Shown: positions 36,330 to 45,305 of the stretch, one piece after another
Layout: every line of letters starts with the position of its first letter
Position numbering within the stretch: the first letter of the stretch is position 1
Made by a program: the position numbers and the translations under genes
Notes under the pieces: model-generated
Told to the model about the DNA's origin: nothing
What the model saw: only the letters and a program-made list of their open reading frames with translations
The model's database searches: none
Source: Lachnospiraceae bacterium
Lineage (GTDB): Bacteria > Bacillota > Clostridia > Lachnospirales > Lachnospiraceae
Direction: 5' to 3'
Assembly (NCBI GenBank): GCA_022766245.1
Contig: JALEPL010000021.1
Span: 1-50,590, forward strand
DNA: 50,590 nucleotides

Positions 36330-36350
36330 CGAATGAATTTGCATATTAAT
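36330..36350 (+). repeat. 21-bp motif, copy 2 (36294-36596 gap)
   Basis: Identical to 32807-32827 over 21 bases, and 24 of 25 with the flank. It lies about 40 bases upstream of the ABC-class ATPase start, where an operator would be. Confidence 0.6.
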
Positions 36351-36369
36351 TAATAGTTATTGATTCACT

Positions 36370-36396
36370 GTATCTGTTCAGTACCATCACAGATAC
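36370..36396 (+). repeat. Dispersed palindrome copy
   Basis: GTATCTGTTCAGTACC + ATCACAGATAC, with outer arms GTATCTGT/ACAGATAC pairing perfectly. It lies between the ABC-class ATPase start and the cstA promoter. Confidence 0.8.
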
Positions 36397-36476
36397 GATT
36401 CACTTTCGTATTATAGCGAAATAAATACTAATTCTCAAGCAGATGATACGCATTCCCTTCACGGTTCAAAAATTTG

Positions 36477-36505
36477 TTGACATTATGGTCAAAAAGGACT
36501 AGTAT
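36477..36505 (+). promoter_or_regulatory. Promoter of cstA
   Basis: TTGACA (36477-36482) and TAGTAT (36500-36505) with a 17-base spacer. The leader would be about 85 bases and would contain the palindrome at 36528-36554. Apart from these sites and copies, I see no gene in the 303-base gap. Confidence 0.7.
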
Positions 36506-36527
36506 TGCCTACGAACTAAACCGAAGT

Positions 36528-36554
36528 GTAACTATTCAGTACCTTCATAGTTAC
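36528..36554 (+). repeat. Dispersed palindrome copy in the cstA leader
   Basis: GTAACTATTCAGTACC + TTCATAGTTAC. With the flanking GT and AC the arms GTGTAACTAT/ATAGTTACAC pair over 10 bases, the best hairpin of all copies. It lies between the promoter and the cstA ribosome binding site. Confidence 0.85.
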
Positions 36555-36596
36555 ACAGAAGTTATACATTAGATAAAGAAGGAGTGAAGTTTTATC

Positions 36597-38282
36597 ATGA
36601 ATGGTTTAGTAATTATTATTCTGGCCGCAGTTGTATTAATCTGTGGTTATATCTTCTACGGAAGATTTCTTGCAAAGAAATGGGGCATCGATCCCAATGC
36701 AAAGACACCTGCCTACACAGAGGCTGACGGTGTGGACTATGTTCCTGCCGACACCAACGTGGTATTTGGTCATCAGTTTGCTTCCATCGCCGGAGCAGGC
36801 CCGATCAACGGACCGATCCAGGCAGCCATCTTCGGCTGGGTTCCGGTACTGTTATGGATCCTCATTGGTGGAGTATTCTTCGGAGCCGTACAGGATTTTT
36901 CTGCTATGTACGCATCTGTACGTAACAAAGGTAAATCCATCGGTGTCATCATCGAGAAGTATATCGGTAAACTGGGCAAGCGTCTGTTCTTAATTTTTAC
37001 CTGGCTGTTTTCCATCCTGGTTATCGCAGCTTTCGCAGACGTAGTTGCCACCACATTTAACGGATTTGATGCGGAGGGAGCTAAGATAGCTGCTGACGGA
37101 GCTGTTGCTACCACCTCCATCCTGTTCATTCTGTTTGCCGTCGCTCTGGGTATGTTTTTGAAGTTTACCAAATGCCCTACCTGGGTAAACACCATCGTGG
37201 CTATCGTGTTGCTGGTGGGCGCTATCGCCATCGGTATCAACGCACCGGTATATTTCACCCGTGAGTTCTGGCTGCTTTTCGTATTCGCATACATTTTGAT
37301 TGCATGCGTTACCCCGGTTTGGGCACTGCTTCAGCCGAGAGATTACTTGAACAGCTACCTGCTCATCGCCATGATGGCAATGGCATTCATCGGTATCATC
37401 ATTTATAGCCCGGCTATGAATCTTCCGGCATTTACCGGATTTAAGATTGTACAGGGAAATGTGACAAGCTACTTATTCCCTACCTTATTCGTAACCATCG
37501 CCTGCGGTGCTGTATCCGGTTTCCACTCACTGGTTTCTTCCGGTACTGCATCCAAGCAGATCAAAAACGAGAAGGCAATGCTTCCGGTTTCCTTCGGTGC
37601 TATGCTGCTGGAGAGTTTCCTGGCTGTAATCGCATTGGTTTGCGTAGGCTTTGCCGCTACTTCCGACGGACTTCCTTCCGGAACACCGGCACAGGTATTT
37701 GCATCTTCCATCGCAACCTTCCTGACAAAGGTTGGTCTGCCGGAGAGCATTTCCTACACATTGATTACACTGGCTGTATCAGCATTTGCGCTGACCAGTC
37801 TGGACTCCGTTGCCCGTGTAGGACGTCTGGCGTTCCAGGAGCTGTTCATTGATGAGGATACTGACACCAAGAACTTGAGCCCTGTGAAGAAAGTATTATC
37901 CAATGCATGGTTTGCAACCATCATCACATTGGTTCTTGCATTCCTGTTGGCAAAGGTTGGATACTTGAGCATCTGGCCTCTGTTCGGTTCTGCGAACCAG
38001 ATGTTGTCAGCCCTTGCCCTGCTTGCCTGCGCAGTATTCTTTAAGAAGACAAAGCGTCAGGGGGGATACCTTTGGATTCCCATGTTCATCATGCTGGCTG
38101 TCACCTTCACCGCTATCGTATTCAAGATCCGTGATCTGATCCTGGCATTACAGGTACAGATGGATCAGGGTAATATCATTCAGCTGATTTTCGCCGTATT
38201 GCTTCTGATTCTTGGAATCATGGTTGCTGTAGAAGGATTAAAGACCTTGTTCTCTAAGAAGGAGAAAGTACAGGAGGCATAA
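36597..38282 (+). CDS. cstA: CstA-family carbon-starvation/peptide carrier
   Basis: The 561-residue membrane protein matches the CstA family (uptake of peptides or pyruvate). Visible are the family starts YGRFLAKKWGIDPNAKTPA and HQFASIAGAGPINGPIQAAI, then the loop GAVQDFSAMYASVRNKGKSI. About 14-15 hydrophobic segments follow. It is shorter than the about 700-residue Escherichia coli CstA, like many clostridial members. AGGAG lies 12 bases before the ATG. It is the only long gene on the plus strand besides the LysR gene, and stands alone between a TTGACA promoter and a strong terminator. Confidence 0.93.
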   Translation: MNGLVIIILAAVVLICGYIFYGRFLAKKWGIDPNAKTPAYTEADGVDYVPADTNVVFGHQFASIAGAGPINGPIQAAIFGWVPVLLWILIGGVFFGAVQDFSAMYASVRNKGKSIGVIIEKYIGKLGKRLFLIFTWLFSILVIAAFADVVATTFNGFDAEGAKIAADGAVATTSILFILFAVALGMFLKFTKCPTWVNTIVAIVLLVGAIAIGINAPVYFTREFWLLFVFAYILIACVTPVWALLQPRDYLNSYLLIAMMAMAFIGIIIYSPAMNLPAFTGFKIVQGNVTSYLFPTLFVTIACGAVSGFHSLVSSGTASKQIKNEKAMLPVSFGAMLLESFLAVIALVCVGFAATSDGLPSGTPAQVFASSIATFLTKVGLPESISYTLITLAVSAFALTSLDSVARVGRLAFQELFIDEDTDTKNLSPVKKVLSNAWFATIITLVLAFLLAKVGYLSIWPLFGSANQMLSALALLACAVFFKKTKRQGGYLWIPMFIMLAVTFTAIVFKIRDLILALQVQMDQGNIIQLIFAVLLLILGIMVAVEGLKTLFSKKEKVQEA

Positions 38283-38315
38283 AAGCCGAGAAGTGCATCA
38301 TAGGTATAAAAATAC

Positions 38316-38358
38316 ACTTCCCCGCCCACACTTGAGCAGAAAGTGTGAGCGGGGAAGT
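38316..38358. terminator. Bidirectional terminator between cstA and the DegV-kinase gene
   Basis: Long arms (ACTTCCCCGC...ACACTT with AAGTGTG...GCGGGGAAGT, about 17 pairs) are followed by six Ts on the plus strand and a T-rich stretch on the minus strand. Confidence 0.9.
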
Positions 38359-38367
38359 TTTTTACTT

Positions 38368-41043
38368 TTAGTACTTTTTCATATACAGCAGTCCGAAGCT
38401 GCCCGGTCCGCAGTTCGTCAGGATCGCAGGGGAAGCTTTCTGGTATATGATCGTTTCGAAGTCGATCTTTTCCCGTACCTGTCGCTCGATCTCCTGCAGC
38501 TCCTGCTCACTGAGTCCCGCATAGGTAATAAACAGGATCGACGGATCAATCTCCCGTTTGCGGTATAATGCTGAGGAAATATACCTCTCCCAGGTGCGGG
38601 CGCGGGTTCCCACGCGGATGGCACCCACCTTGATCCTGCTGCGATCCAGCACAATAATCGGATGGAGCATAAGCATTTTGCAGATTGTGTGTATCTTGTC
38701 CGAAATACGTCCCACACGTGCCAGATACTCGGTGCTGTCCACCACAAAGCTGGTGCTGACCCGGTTCTGCTCTGTCCGCAGCGTCTCCAAGATCGTCTCC
38801 GGTGTCATGCCTGCAGCCACATATTGTGCCGCGCGCAGCACGAAAAGTCCCATGCCACTGGACAAATGTCCGGAATCAATTACATACACATTATCAAAAT
38901 CTTTGGCTGCCTCCAGCGCACGGGCATAGCCTTCGCTGACGTGCTGTGCCATGGAAATATGGATCACATGATGTGCCTTCGTCAGCTGCTCTGCAAAAAA
39001 TTCCTCATAATCTTCCACCTTCGGTGCCTCAGAATGGATATCTCCGCCGTTGCACAGATAAGTCAGAACACCATTGGAATCCGTCTCAATCCCATCTAAA
39101 AACTCACCGTTTTCCGTGCAGATGCGGTATGGCATGACTGCTATCTGTTTACTACGCAGCATCTGCTCCGGCAGATCACACACGCTATCTGTAGTGATCA
39201 TGACCATGCTCCGGCGATGATGCTCAACCACTGCATTTTCGATCACACCGACTGCATCACCCTCTCCTGTGACACTCACAAGGTTTTTCGAAAGATGATG
39301 CAATAGCTCCATCTCCAGATCCATTCCTGTCACCGGCTTTAACAGATATCCGTCAAAACCTTCTCGCCGGTACATCTCCTGATTTTCGCTGCCTGCATTT
39401 GCAGTGAGCACCACCACCGGAGCATCCTGATTCAGTCCACCCTTTTGTGTGCGCAGCTCATGCAGACAGGTGATACCGTCCATCTCCGGCATCAGATGAT
39501 CCATAAGGATCACATCATAACGCTTCTCAAAAGTCTTTTCCAGACACTCTTTACCGCTTGTGACAGTGTCAACCTGCACTTTTGTGCCACGCAGCAGCTT
39601 CTTTGCCACCATCAGATTCGTCTCATTGTCATCGACGATAAGCACATGAGCACTCGGTGCCTCAAAAGCCTGACGATAATGTCTGCTGCGATTCATGGCA
39701 TGGCGCATCTCCAGATTCAGCTCACCGATTGGTGCATCTGTCACTGCCCGCTGGGGAATACTGACAACAAACGTAGAACCCTTTCTGTAAACACTGTTCA
39801 CAGAGATTTCCCCGCCCATCAGATCTACCAGCTGCTTTACGATAGAAAGTCCAAGTCCCGTACCCTCAATAAAGCGGTTTTCCTCCTCATCCACACGCTT
39901 GAACGCCTGAAACAGATAGGGCAGGCTCTCCTTTTTGATCCCCATTCCGGTGTCGATCACCGAATAGATCACCTCCACTGTACCATCACCTGTCGTCCTG
40001 CCCCGCTGGATCGCCAGTGTGACGGACCCCTCCGAGGTATATTTTACCGCATTGTTCAGCATATTCACGAGGATCTGTTTGATCCGCACCTCATCGCCGT
40101 ACAGCTGTGCCGGCAGCGACTGATCCACATCCACGTGAAATTCCAGCCCTTTCTCATTTGCCCGCACCCAGATCATAGCTACCAGATCAGAGAGCATCTC
40201 ACCCAGATCAAAAGTGGTGGACACGATATCCATCTTTCCGGACTCGATCTTTGACATATCCAGAATATCATTGATGAGTGCCAGGAGCATCTCACTGGCA
40301 CTCTTTATATTGGCAGCGTCACTTGCCACCTCATCCGATACATTCTCCCGAAGGATCATTTCGTTCAGGCCGATGATCGTGTTGATCGGCGTACGGATCT
40401 CATGGCTCATACTGGAGAAAAATCGGTTCTGCGCCCGGTTCAGATCCTCAATCTCTTTTTTCTGTTCCTGAACCAGCTTGTTCTCTGTCTTAAAGATCAT
40501 GTTCTGAAAAGCGATCATGCCACAGATCACTGCCGCCACGAGCACCATACTCATAAATGAATCTCTGTAGGACATCTTGACCGTATGAGGAATCACATAC
40601 TCCGAATGATAAAATGCAAAATGATAACAGGCTGCATCCACGACTACTCCACACAAAAGCAAGACGATCTTGCTCTTTTTTTCGATCAACAGACACACAT
40701 ACACGATGCCCAAAAGAAACCACAGCGGTGCACCACCGTACATACCGCCGGTTGTAAAAAAGTTAATGGGCATTACGATAAATAGCAGGAACGCACCTAT
40801 AATGATCGCACCGAGCTGGATCTTATGAAAACGGACAGAAACATATGTGATCAAACTAAGCAGCACAAACGCTACGCAAAGTATCAGCGTGTTTACCAGA
40901 TCTTCTCCAAAGAAAATATCACTGACGATCCCAATCAACAGACCGGCCAGTCCCACAGTCATGAACACGCGGAACAAGCGCTCCTGCAAAGGCAAAGACG
41001 CAGGAATCATACGCTCGAATAATTGACGCATCTTACTCTTCAT
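38368..41043 (-). CDS. Hybrid histidine kinase-receiver fused to a DegV domain
   Basis: I take the ATG at 41043 (MKSKMRQLFERM, 891 residues); it overlaps the previous gene by 11 bases. Five to six membrane segments (about 22-185) have no large outside domain. A histidine kinase core follows with MSHEIRTPINTIIG (His214), NMLNNAVKYT, DTGMGI and GTGLGLSIV. The receiver has VDDNETN, the phospho-acceptor Asp515 in ILMDHLMPEMDG, and the Lys in LLKPV. Residues of about 614-891 form a complete DegV/EDD fold: MITTDSVCDLPE, VIDSGHLSSGMGLFVL, YLARVGRIS, HPIIVLDRSRIKVGAIRVG and NCGPGSFGLL. DegV proteins bind fatty acids. Fusion to a kinase is most unusual and suggests lipid input or output. The order was checked in one uninterrupted frame. 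Confidence 0.9.
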   Translation of the reverse strand: MKSKMRQLFERMIPASLPLQERLFRVFMTVGLAGLLIGIVSDIFFGEDLVNTLILCVAFVLLSLITYVSVRFHKIQLGAIIIGAFLLFIVMPINFFTTGGMYGGAPLWFLLGIVYVCLLIEKKSKIVLLLCGVVVDAACYHFAFYHSEYVIPHTVKMSYRDSFMSMVLVAAVICGMIAFQNMIFKTENKLVQEQKKEIEDLNRAQNRFFSSMSHEIRTPINTIIGLNEMILRENVSDEVASDAANIKSASEMLLALINDILDMSKIESGKMDIVSTTFDLGEMLSDLVAMIWVRANEKGLEFHVDVDQSLPAQLYGDEVRIKQILVNMLNNAVKYTSEGSVTLAIQRGRTTGDGTVEVIYSVIDTGMGIKKESLPYLFQAFKRVDEEENRFIEGTGLGLSIVKQLVDLMGGEISVNSVYRKGSTFVVSIPQRAVTDAPIGELNLEMRHAMNRSRHYRQAFEAPSAHVLIVDDNETNLMVAKKLLRGTKVQVDTVTSGKECLEKTFEKRYDVILMDHLMPEMDGITCLHELRTQKGGLNQDAPVVVLTANAGSENQEMYRREGFDGYLLKPVTGMDLEMELLHHLSKNLVSVTGEGDAVGVIENAVVEHHRRSMVMITTDSVCDLPEQMLRSKQIAVMPYRICTENGEFLDGIETDSNGVLTYLCNGGDIHSEAPKVEDYEEFFAEQLTKAHHVIHISMAQHVSEGYARALEAAKDFDNVYVIDSGHLSSGMGLFVLRAAQYVAAGMTPETILETLRTEQNRVSTSFVVDSTEYLARVGRISDKIHTICKMLMLHPIIVLDRSRIKVGAIRVGTRARTWERYISSALYRKREIDPSILFITYAGLSEQELQEIERQVREKIDFETIIYQKASPAILTNCGPGSFGLLYMKKY

Positions 41044-43930
41044 CTCGCCCACCATCCTTTCTGTCCATTGCGGTTCCGGTTTCATCCGTTTCAGCTTCAT
41101 CGCACAGCTGCGCAATCAAAGCCTGCACCTTCTCCCCGGCTGCATCCATCTCAAAATCGTCGATATCTGATCGGATCTCCGAGAACCGTGCTGCCAGCTC
41201 CTGCCCGCCTGAGCTTACACCAGACAGACTTTTTATAATCCCCTCTGCGCGCTCTGCTTCAAAAGTCTTCAAACAATCGAAAAGCTGTGACAAATGCTCA
41301 CGCAGTTCCTCCCGGGGCATCATCTCCCCGGATGCATCATTCGCTTTCTCCCCATTCTCCTTCGCAACCGCTGCTTCCTGCACTGATTCCGGGTTTAACG
41401 CAGAAGTCAGCTGATCTGTCAGCTGCTCATAAGCGAGGAGAAGAGCCCCCTGGTTTTCGTCCAGATAGATTACATCCATATTTTTGGCTGCATCCTCCGC
41501 TGCCTTTGCCAACTCTGAGAAATCATCTGCACCGATCATTTTTGCGGTGCTCTTTAAGGCATGAACACTGATCCTGTAATCTCCCCAATTTCTATTTTCA
41601 TAAAAATTCGTGAGTTTCTCCACATTCTTTTTGGAGTCACTCCGGAATTTTTCCACGATCTGTCTGTAAAAATCCACATCTCCCCGACTGTACTGAAGTC
41701 CGGCAGCCGTGTTGATACCTGCCTCCTTCAGCTGACAGAGCCAGTCGGAAGACATGTCACATGCAGGCGTTTCTGCAAGCACTGCGGTCGCAGAATCCTG
41801 GCACGTCTCTTCCTGTGCAGATACGGCTTCCGCCTCCGGACGTGCGATGTCACCCGGACGGTTCCGCTTCAAGTCAAACACGTAAGCGATCTTTGTCTGA
41901 GGCAATACTCTGCGCAGTACACGCTCCATCTCCAGCAATTCGATGGGCTTCGAGATGAACTCATCAAAGCCTTCTCGGTAAAACATCTCCCGGGCACCGC
42001 TGACCGCATTTGCGGTAAAAGCAATGGCTGTGATATTCCTCTTTGACTCTTCTAAAATCTTCCGGATACGGTGCAATGTCTCCACGCCGTCCATCTTCGG
42101 CATCATATGATCCAAAAACAACAGGTCAAAGTCCTCTTTTTCGCAGATCTCGATTGCTTCCATACCGCTCTCTGCCGTCTTTACCTCCATCTGGTAGTCA
42201 CTTAAGATGCCCTGTGCCACCATGAGATTCATGGGTTCGTCATCCACAACGAGCACACGCACGCCAGGACAGAGCATACGCATGTTTTCCCACATCTGCG
42301 GCTGTTCTGTCTTTTCTGCATTCAGGATATGGACGATCGGCAGTGTGAAAAATGGTTTTTTCATCAAAAGCATCCGGCTACCGGGAGGCAGCTTAAAATC
42401 ACCTCCGGCAATTACCACTACCTGTGTACGCACTGCCAGCGCCTCAAACCATTCCGGATCTTCCTCATACTCTGCCCGACTGATCAGAAGATGCGTCAGC
42501 TGGTAGATCGATGTCAGCTTTTTCAGTTCCTCCAGATGAAAGACGCGGTGAATGGTCAGATCCAGCCCCGCTGCCAGATGACTGATGGTATCGTTATAGA
42601 AATTACGCACCTTTGCATGCTTGTATCGCTCCTGTCTCAGATAGCATGCTGTGCAGAGTTCCTCCTTCTTTGTCAGGATCATACCGTGTGCCTCATCCGC
42701 AATCTTCTGTGGAATAGAGATTTCCACCGTCGTACCCTTTCCCACCTCACTGTGTATTTGCATAAAGCCTTTCATTGCCAGAACCAGTCCCTGTACGATA
42801 GACAGACCCAGTCCCAGACCGCCGGCTTTTCTGTTTTCTCCCTCACTGGACTGATAAAACTGCTCTGTTATCCGACTTAATTTCTCCGGCGAGATACCCT
42901 CTCCCGTATCACTCACGCAGATACACAGATTGATTCCGTAGTCCCTCTTCATACCGTAAATGTGCACGTAAATACCACCGGTCCTAGTGAACTTGACAGC
43001 GTTTCCAACCAAATGTTTTAAAATCTTCTTGATTTTTCTGCCGTCGCCTTCCAGCATAGAGGGCAGCTTCATATCCACATCCAGGATCAGCTCCGGTGCC
43101 TCATCCTTCTGGTCAAACTGTCCACCCATGACCAGATCGTTGACGATGGAAGAGATCATATAATTTTCTTGCACCACACAGATCCTGCCGGTATCGATCT
43201 CTGTATAGTCCAGAATATCCTCAATCTGACCATACAGACGCTGACCGGCGCTCTGGATTGCCAGAATATCCTTTTGCTTCTCTTTATCACTCTCATTTTT
43301 GAGCATCACAGCCGTGATACCGGTCACGGCGTTGATCGGTGTACGCAGCTCATGGGAGACATTGGTCAGGAAATTTTCCGTTCTCCGATTGACCTCTGTC
43401 AGATGGCTGACCTCCGCTTCCAGCTCCCGTCTGGCATCCTCACGACGACGCATATTGCTTTTGATCAGACGTGAAGCCATGAAAACCAACAGAACATGCA
43501 ACAGAAGTCTTGTCACCACCAGCGGCGTATACTCCATGTTTCTGCCGATGACGAATATCAGCGAATAACCTACCGTCACAAAATACACAACCACACACAG
43601 TCGGATGACACTGTACAGCTCCGTTGCAGAAAACATAAGCATCGCACCGAGCATCACCGGTGCCAGATCGTACAGACTCGTCTCATGGGATCCAAAAAAG
43701 AAAAATGCCAGCATCGTCAGAATCACACACAGCCACATACGCTGTTCCCGCGAAATCACCTGCAAAAAATGCAACACCCAACATGCTATGCCTCCCAGCA
43801 GAAACAGTGTTGAAGCCGCCTTATCCCAGCCTAAAAGCAGTGACTCGGCAAACAACACCAGAGCGATGATCGAATAGCTTATCATAATCATCAGCAGCAC
43901 GGCGCGTTGTCTCTCATGGCCATTCTCCAT
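41033..43930 (-). CDS. Hybrid histidine kinase with pseudo-receiver, receiver and Hpt
   Basis: I take the ATG at 43930 (MENGHERQ, 965 residues), because GGGGG lies 8 bases upstream; an ATG five codons earlier has none. Five to six membrane segments (about 8-155) precede a coiled coil and a kinase core: NVSHELRTPINAV (His193), HLVGNAVKFT, DTGEGIS and GGLGLGLSIV. Next is a receiver-like segment (about 420-535) without the phospho-acceptor set. A true receiver follows (VDDEPMN, Asp607 in LFLDHMMPKMDG, SKPIE), then a Hpt domain (SVHALKSTAKMIGA, His790) and a long acidic tail. This is a full phosphorelay in one protein. Its gene lies between the REC-HD-GYP gene and the DegV-kinase gene. Confidence 0.9.
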   Translation of the reverse strand: MENGHERQRAVLLMIMISYSIIALVLFAESLLLGWDKAASTLFLLGGIACWVLHFLQVISREQRMWLCVILTMLAFFFFGSHETSLYDLAPVMLGAMLMFSATELYSVIRLCVVVYFVTVGYSLIFVIGRNMEYTPLVVTRLLLHVLLVFMASRLIKSNMRRREDARRELEAEVSHLTEVNRRTENFLTNVSHELRTPINAVTGITAVMLKNESDKEKQKDILAIQSAGQRLYGQIEDILDYTEIDTGRICVVQENYMISSIVNDLVMGGQFDQKDEAPELILDVDMKLPSMLEGDGRKIKKILKHLVGNAVKFTRTGGIYVHIYGMKRDYGINLCICVSDTGEGISPEKLSRITEQFYQSSEGENRKAGGLGLGLSIVQGLVLAMKGFMQIHSEVGKGTTVEISIPQKIADEAHGMILTKKEELCTACYLRQERYKHAKVRNFYNDTISHLAAGLDLTIHRVFHLEELKKLTSIYQLTHLLISRAEYEEDPEWFEALAVRTQVVVIAGGDFKLPPGSRMLLMKKPFFTLPIVHILNAEKTEQPQMWENMRMLCPGVRVLVVDDEPMNLMVAQGILSDYQMEVKTAESGMEAIEICEKEDFDLLFLDHMMPKMDGVETLHRIRKILEESKRNITAIAFTANAVSGAREMFYREGFDEFISKPIELLEMERVLRRVLPQTKIAYVFDLKRNRPGDIARPEAEAVSAQEETCQDSATAVLAETPACDMSSDWLCQLKEAGINTAAGLQYSRGDVDFYRQIVEKFRSDSKKNVEKLTNFYENRNWGDYRISVHALKSTAKMIGADDFSELAKAAEDAAKNMDVIYLDENQGALLLAYEQLTDQLTSALNPESVQEAAVAKENGEKANDASGEMMPREELREHLSQLFDCLKTFEAERAEGIIKSLSGVSSGGQELAARFSEIRSDIDDFEMDAAGEKVQALIAQLCDEAETDETGTAMDRKDGGRDEE

Positions 43931-43962
43931 AATCAATACCCCCATCCATATTATCTTTCTCT

Positions 43963-43988
43963 GTAACTGTTCAGTACTTCACAGTTAC
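43963..43988 (+). repeat. Dispersed palindrome copy that supplies a stop codon
   Basis: GTAACTGTTCAGTACTTCACAGTTAC, 26 bases, arms GTAACTGT/ACAGTTAC perfect. The last four bases overlap the end of the REC-HD-GYP gene: its TAA stop (43987-43985) lies in the right arm. Confidence 0.85.
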
Positions 43989-45010
43989 TTTTCTCTCATA
44001 TCAAAGGCCGTATCTTCCGCCATCATCTCCAGCATCACATCCGTAAATATCGGATCAAACTGTGTCCCCCTGCCTTTTACAAGCTCACCTCGAATATAAT
44101 CCTGTGTAAGCGCATCGCGGTAGCTTCTTCTGGAGCTCATGGCATCATAAGCATCCGCGATGGCAATCATACGCGCCTCCACCGGAATATCTTCCCCCGC
44201 GATACCATCCGGATACCCTTTTCCGTCATATCGCTCGTGATGCCATCTGGCACCCGTGGCCAGCTTCGGAAATTCCGTGATATTCGACAGGATCTTGGCA
44301 CCCATGGCGGGATGATTCTGGATCACACGGTACTCTTCCTCCGTCAGGCGTGCCGGCTTGTTGATGATCGACTCCGGAATACCAATCTTTCCTACATCGT
44401 GTAAAAGTCCCATCATGTAAATATCATCCTGCTGTTTCTCGCTGAAGCCCACACGTTTAGCAATCTCCCTCGAATATTCCGCCACGCGGGTGGAATGTCC
44501 GTTTGTGTAGGTATCCTTTGCATCGATCGCCCCGGACAATGTCTTTACGATCTGCATGGAAATGCGTTCCAGCTTCTCGTGCTGCGCCTTGACGACATCT
44601 GTTTTCTTCTCCACCTCCCGTGCCAGATCCGTCTGCAGGCGAATCAGTTCAATGGTATGGCGAACGCGGAGTAAAAGCACCTCCGGCACGAAAGGCTTTT
44701 TCAAAAAATCCATTGCTCCCGCCTTCAGCCCCTGCGTTTCTGTCTCGCTATCATCATCCGCAGTTAAAAAAATAACCGGGATATCTGCGGTTTTAAGATT
44801 ACTGCGCACTGCAGCGAGCGTCTCAAACCCGTCTATTCCGGGCATATGTATATCCAAAAGAATCAGATCCGGTCTGTTTTCCTGCAAAAACCGGATTGCA
44901 TCCTCACCTGATTTCATACAGCTGACTCGCATATTCTCTGCGCTCAAAATATGACTCGCTATCCGCAGATTGGTTGTATCGTCATCTACTACCAAAATCC
45001 AGTCACTCAT
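43985..45010 (-). CDS. Response regulator with HD-GYP output (REC-HD-GYP)
   Basis: The 341-residue protein has a receiver (VVDDDTTNLR, Asp in ILLDIHMPGIDG at about 54, Lys in FLKKPF) joined by a helical linker to an HD-GYP domain. The HD-GYP ligands and motif are complete: TNGHSTRVAEYS, LLHDVGKIGIPE, NHPAMGAKIL, WHHERYDGKGYPDG and AIADAYDAM. It should hydrolyse c-di-GMP under phosphorylation control. The kinases encoded just downstream, including the Hpt-bearing one, are the likely phosphodonors. It starts the three-gene signalling transcript, 180 bases after the promoter at 45191-45220. Its stop codon lies in the dispersed palindrome at 43963-43988. Confidence 0.93.
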   Translation of the reverse strand: MSDWILVVDDDTTNLRIASHILSAENMRVSCMKSGEDAIRFLQENRPDLILLDIHMPGIDGFETLAAVRSNLKTADIPVIFLTADDDSETETQGLKAGAMDFLKKPFVPEVLLLRVRHTIELIRLQTDLAREVEKKTDVVKAQHEKLERISMQIVKTLSGAIDAKDTYTNGHSTRVAEYSREIAKRVGFSEKQQDDIYMMGLLHDVGKIGIPESIINKPARLTEEEYRVIQNHPAMGAKILSNITEFPKLATGARWHHERYDGKGYPDGIAGEDIPVEARMIAIADAYDAMSSRRSYRDALTQDYIRGELVKGRGTQFDPIFTDVMLEMMAEDTAFDMREK

Positions 45011-45014
45011 TCTG

Positions 45015-45186
45015 TCACCTCATTTGTACTGCATATATCGTAGCTCCGCCAATGGCAATTTCTTCCTCAGTTGATTTCCTCAATCACACAGGTATGATGT
45101 TTCTTGTCTTTTCCCTCCGCATCATAGTTAACTCCCACCTCATTATTTTTTACAAGGTTTTCCCACAGCCAGTGGCTTGAATTCAT
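45015..45186 (-). pseudogene. Possible small protein gene with a +1 frame break
   Basis: Between the promoter and the REC-HD-GYP gene an ATG frame (45186-45067) gives 39 residues (MNSSHWLWENLVKNNEVGVN, then YDAEGKDKKHHTCVIEEIN). Skipping one base at its TGA continues as EEEIAIGGATIYAVQMR and stops 4 bases before the next ATG. The joined product would be 56 residues. I do not recognise it. No ribosome binding site precedes the ATG, which lies only about 5 bases after the -10. The 304 bases from 45011 to 45314 hold nothing else except the promoter. Confidence 0.3.
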
Positions 45187-45190
45187 CACT

Positions 45191-45220
45191 ATTATACTTC
45201 ACTATGAGGCGGATGGTCAA
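45191..45220 (-). promoter_or_regulatory. Promoter of the signalling operon
   Basis: TTGACC (45220-45215) and TATAAT (45196-45191) spaced by 18 bases on the minus strand. The leader to the REC-HD-GYP start would be about 175 bases. Confidence 0.7.
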
Positions 45221-45305
45221 TGGTGCCATTATTTCCCTTCGCAAATGGATTTGCGCTTGCTAAATATACTTTTTCATACGGCATCCGCAGTAAATGCGTA
45301 TGCCT

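Noticed and set aside
45011-45190. A c-di-GMP riboswitch before the REC-HD-GYP gene
   Set aside because: The leader lacks the conserved GEMM-I/II core sequences I looked for. Other structured RNA cannot be excluded by eye.
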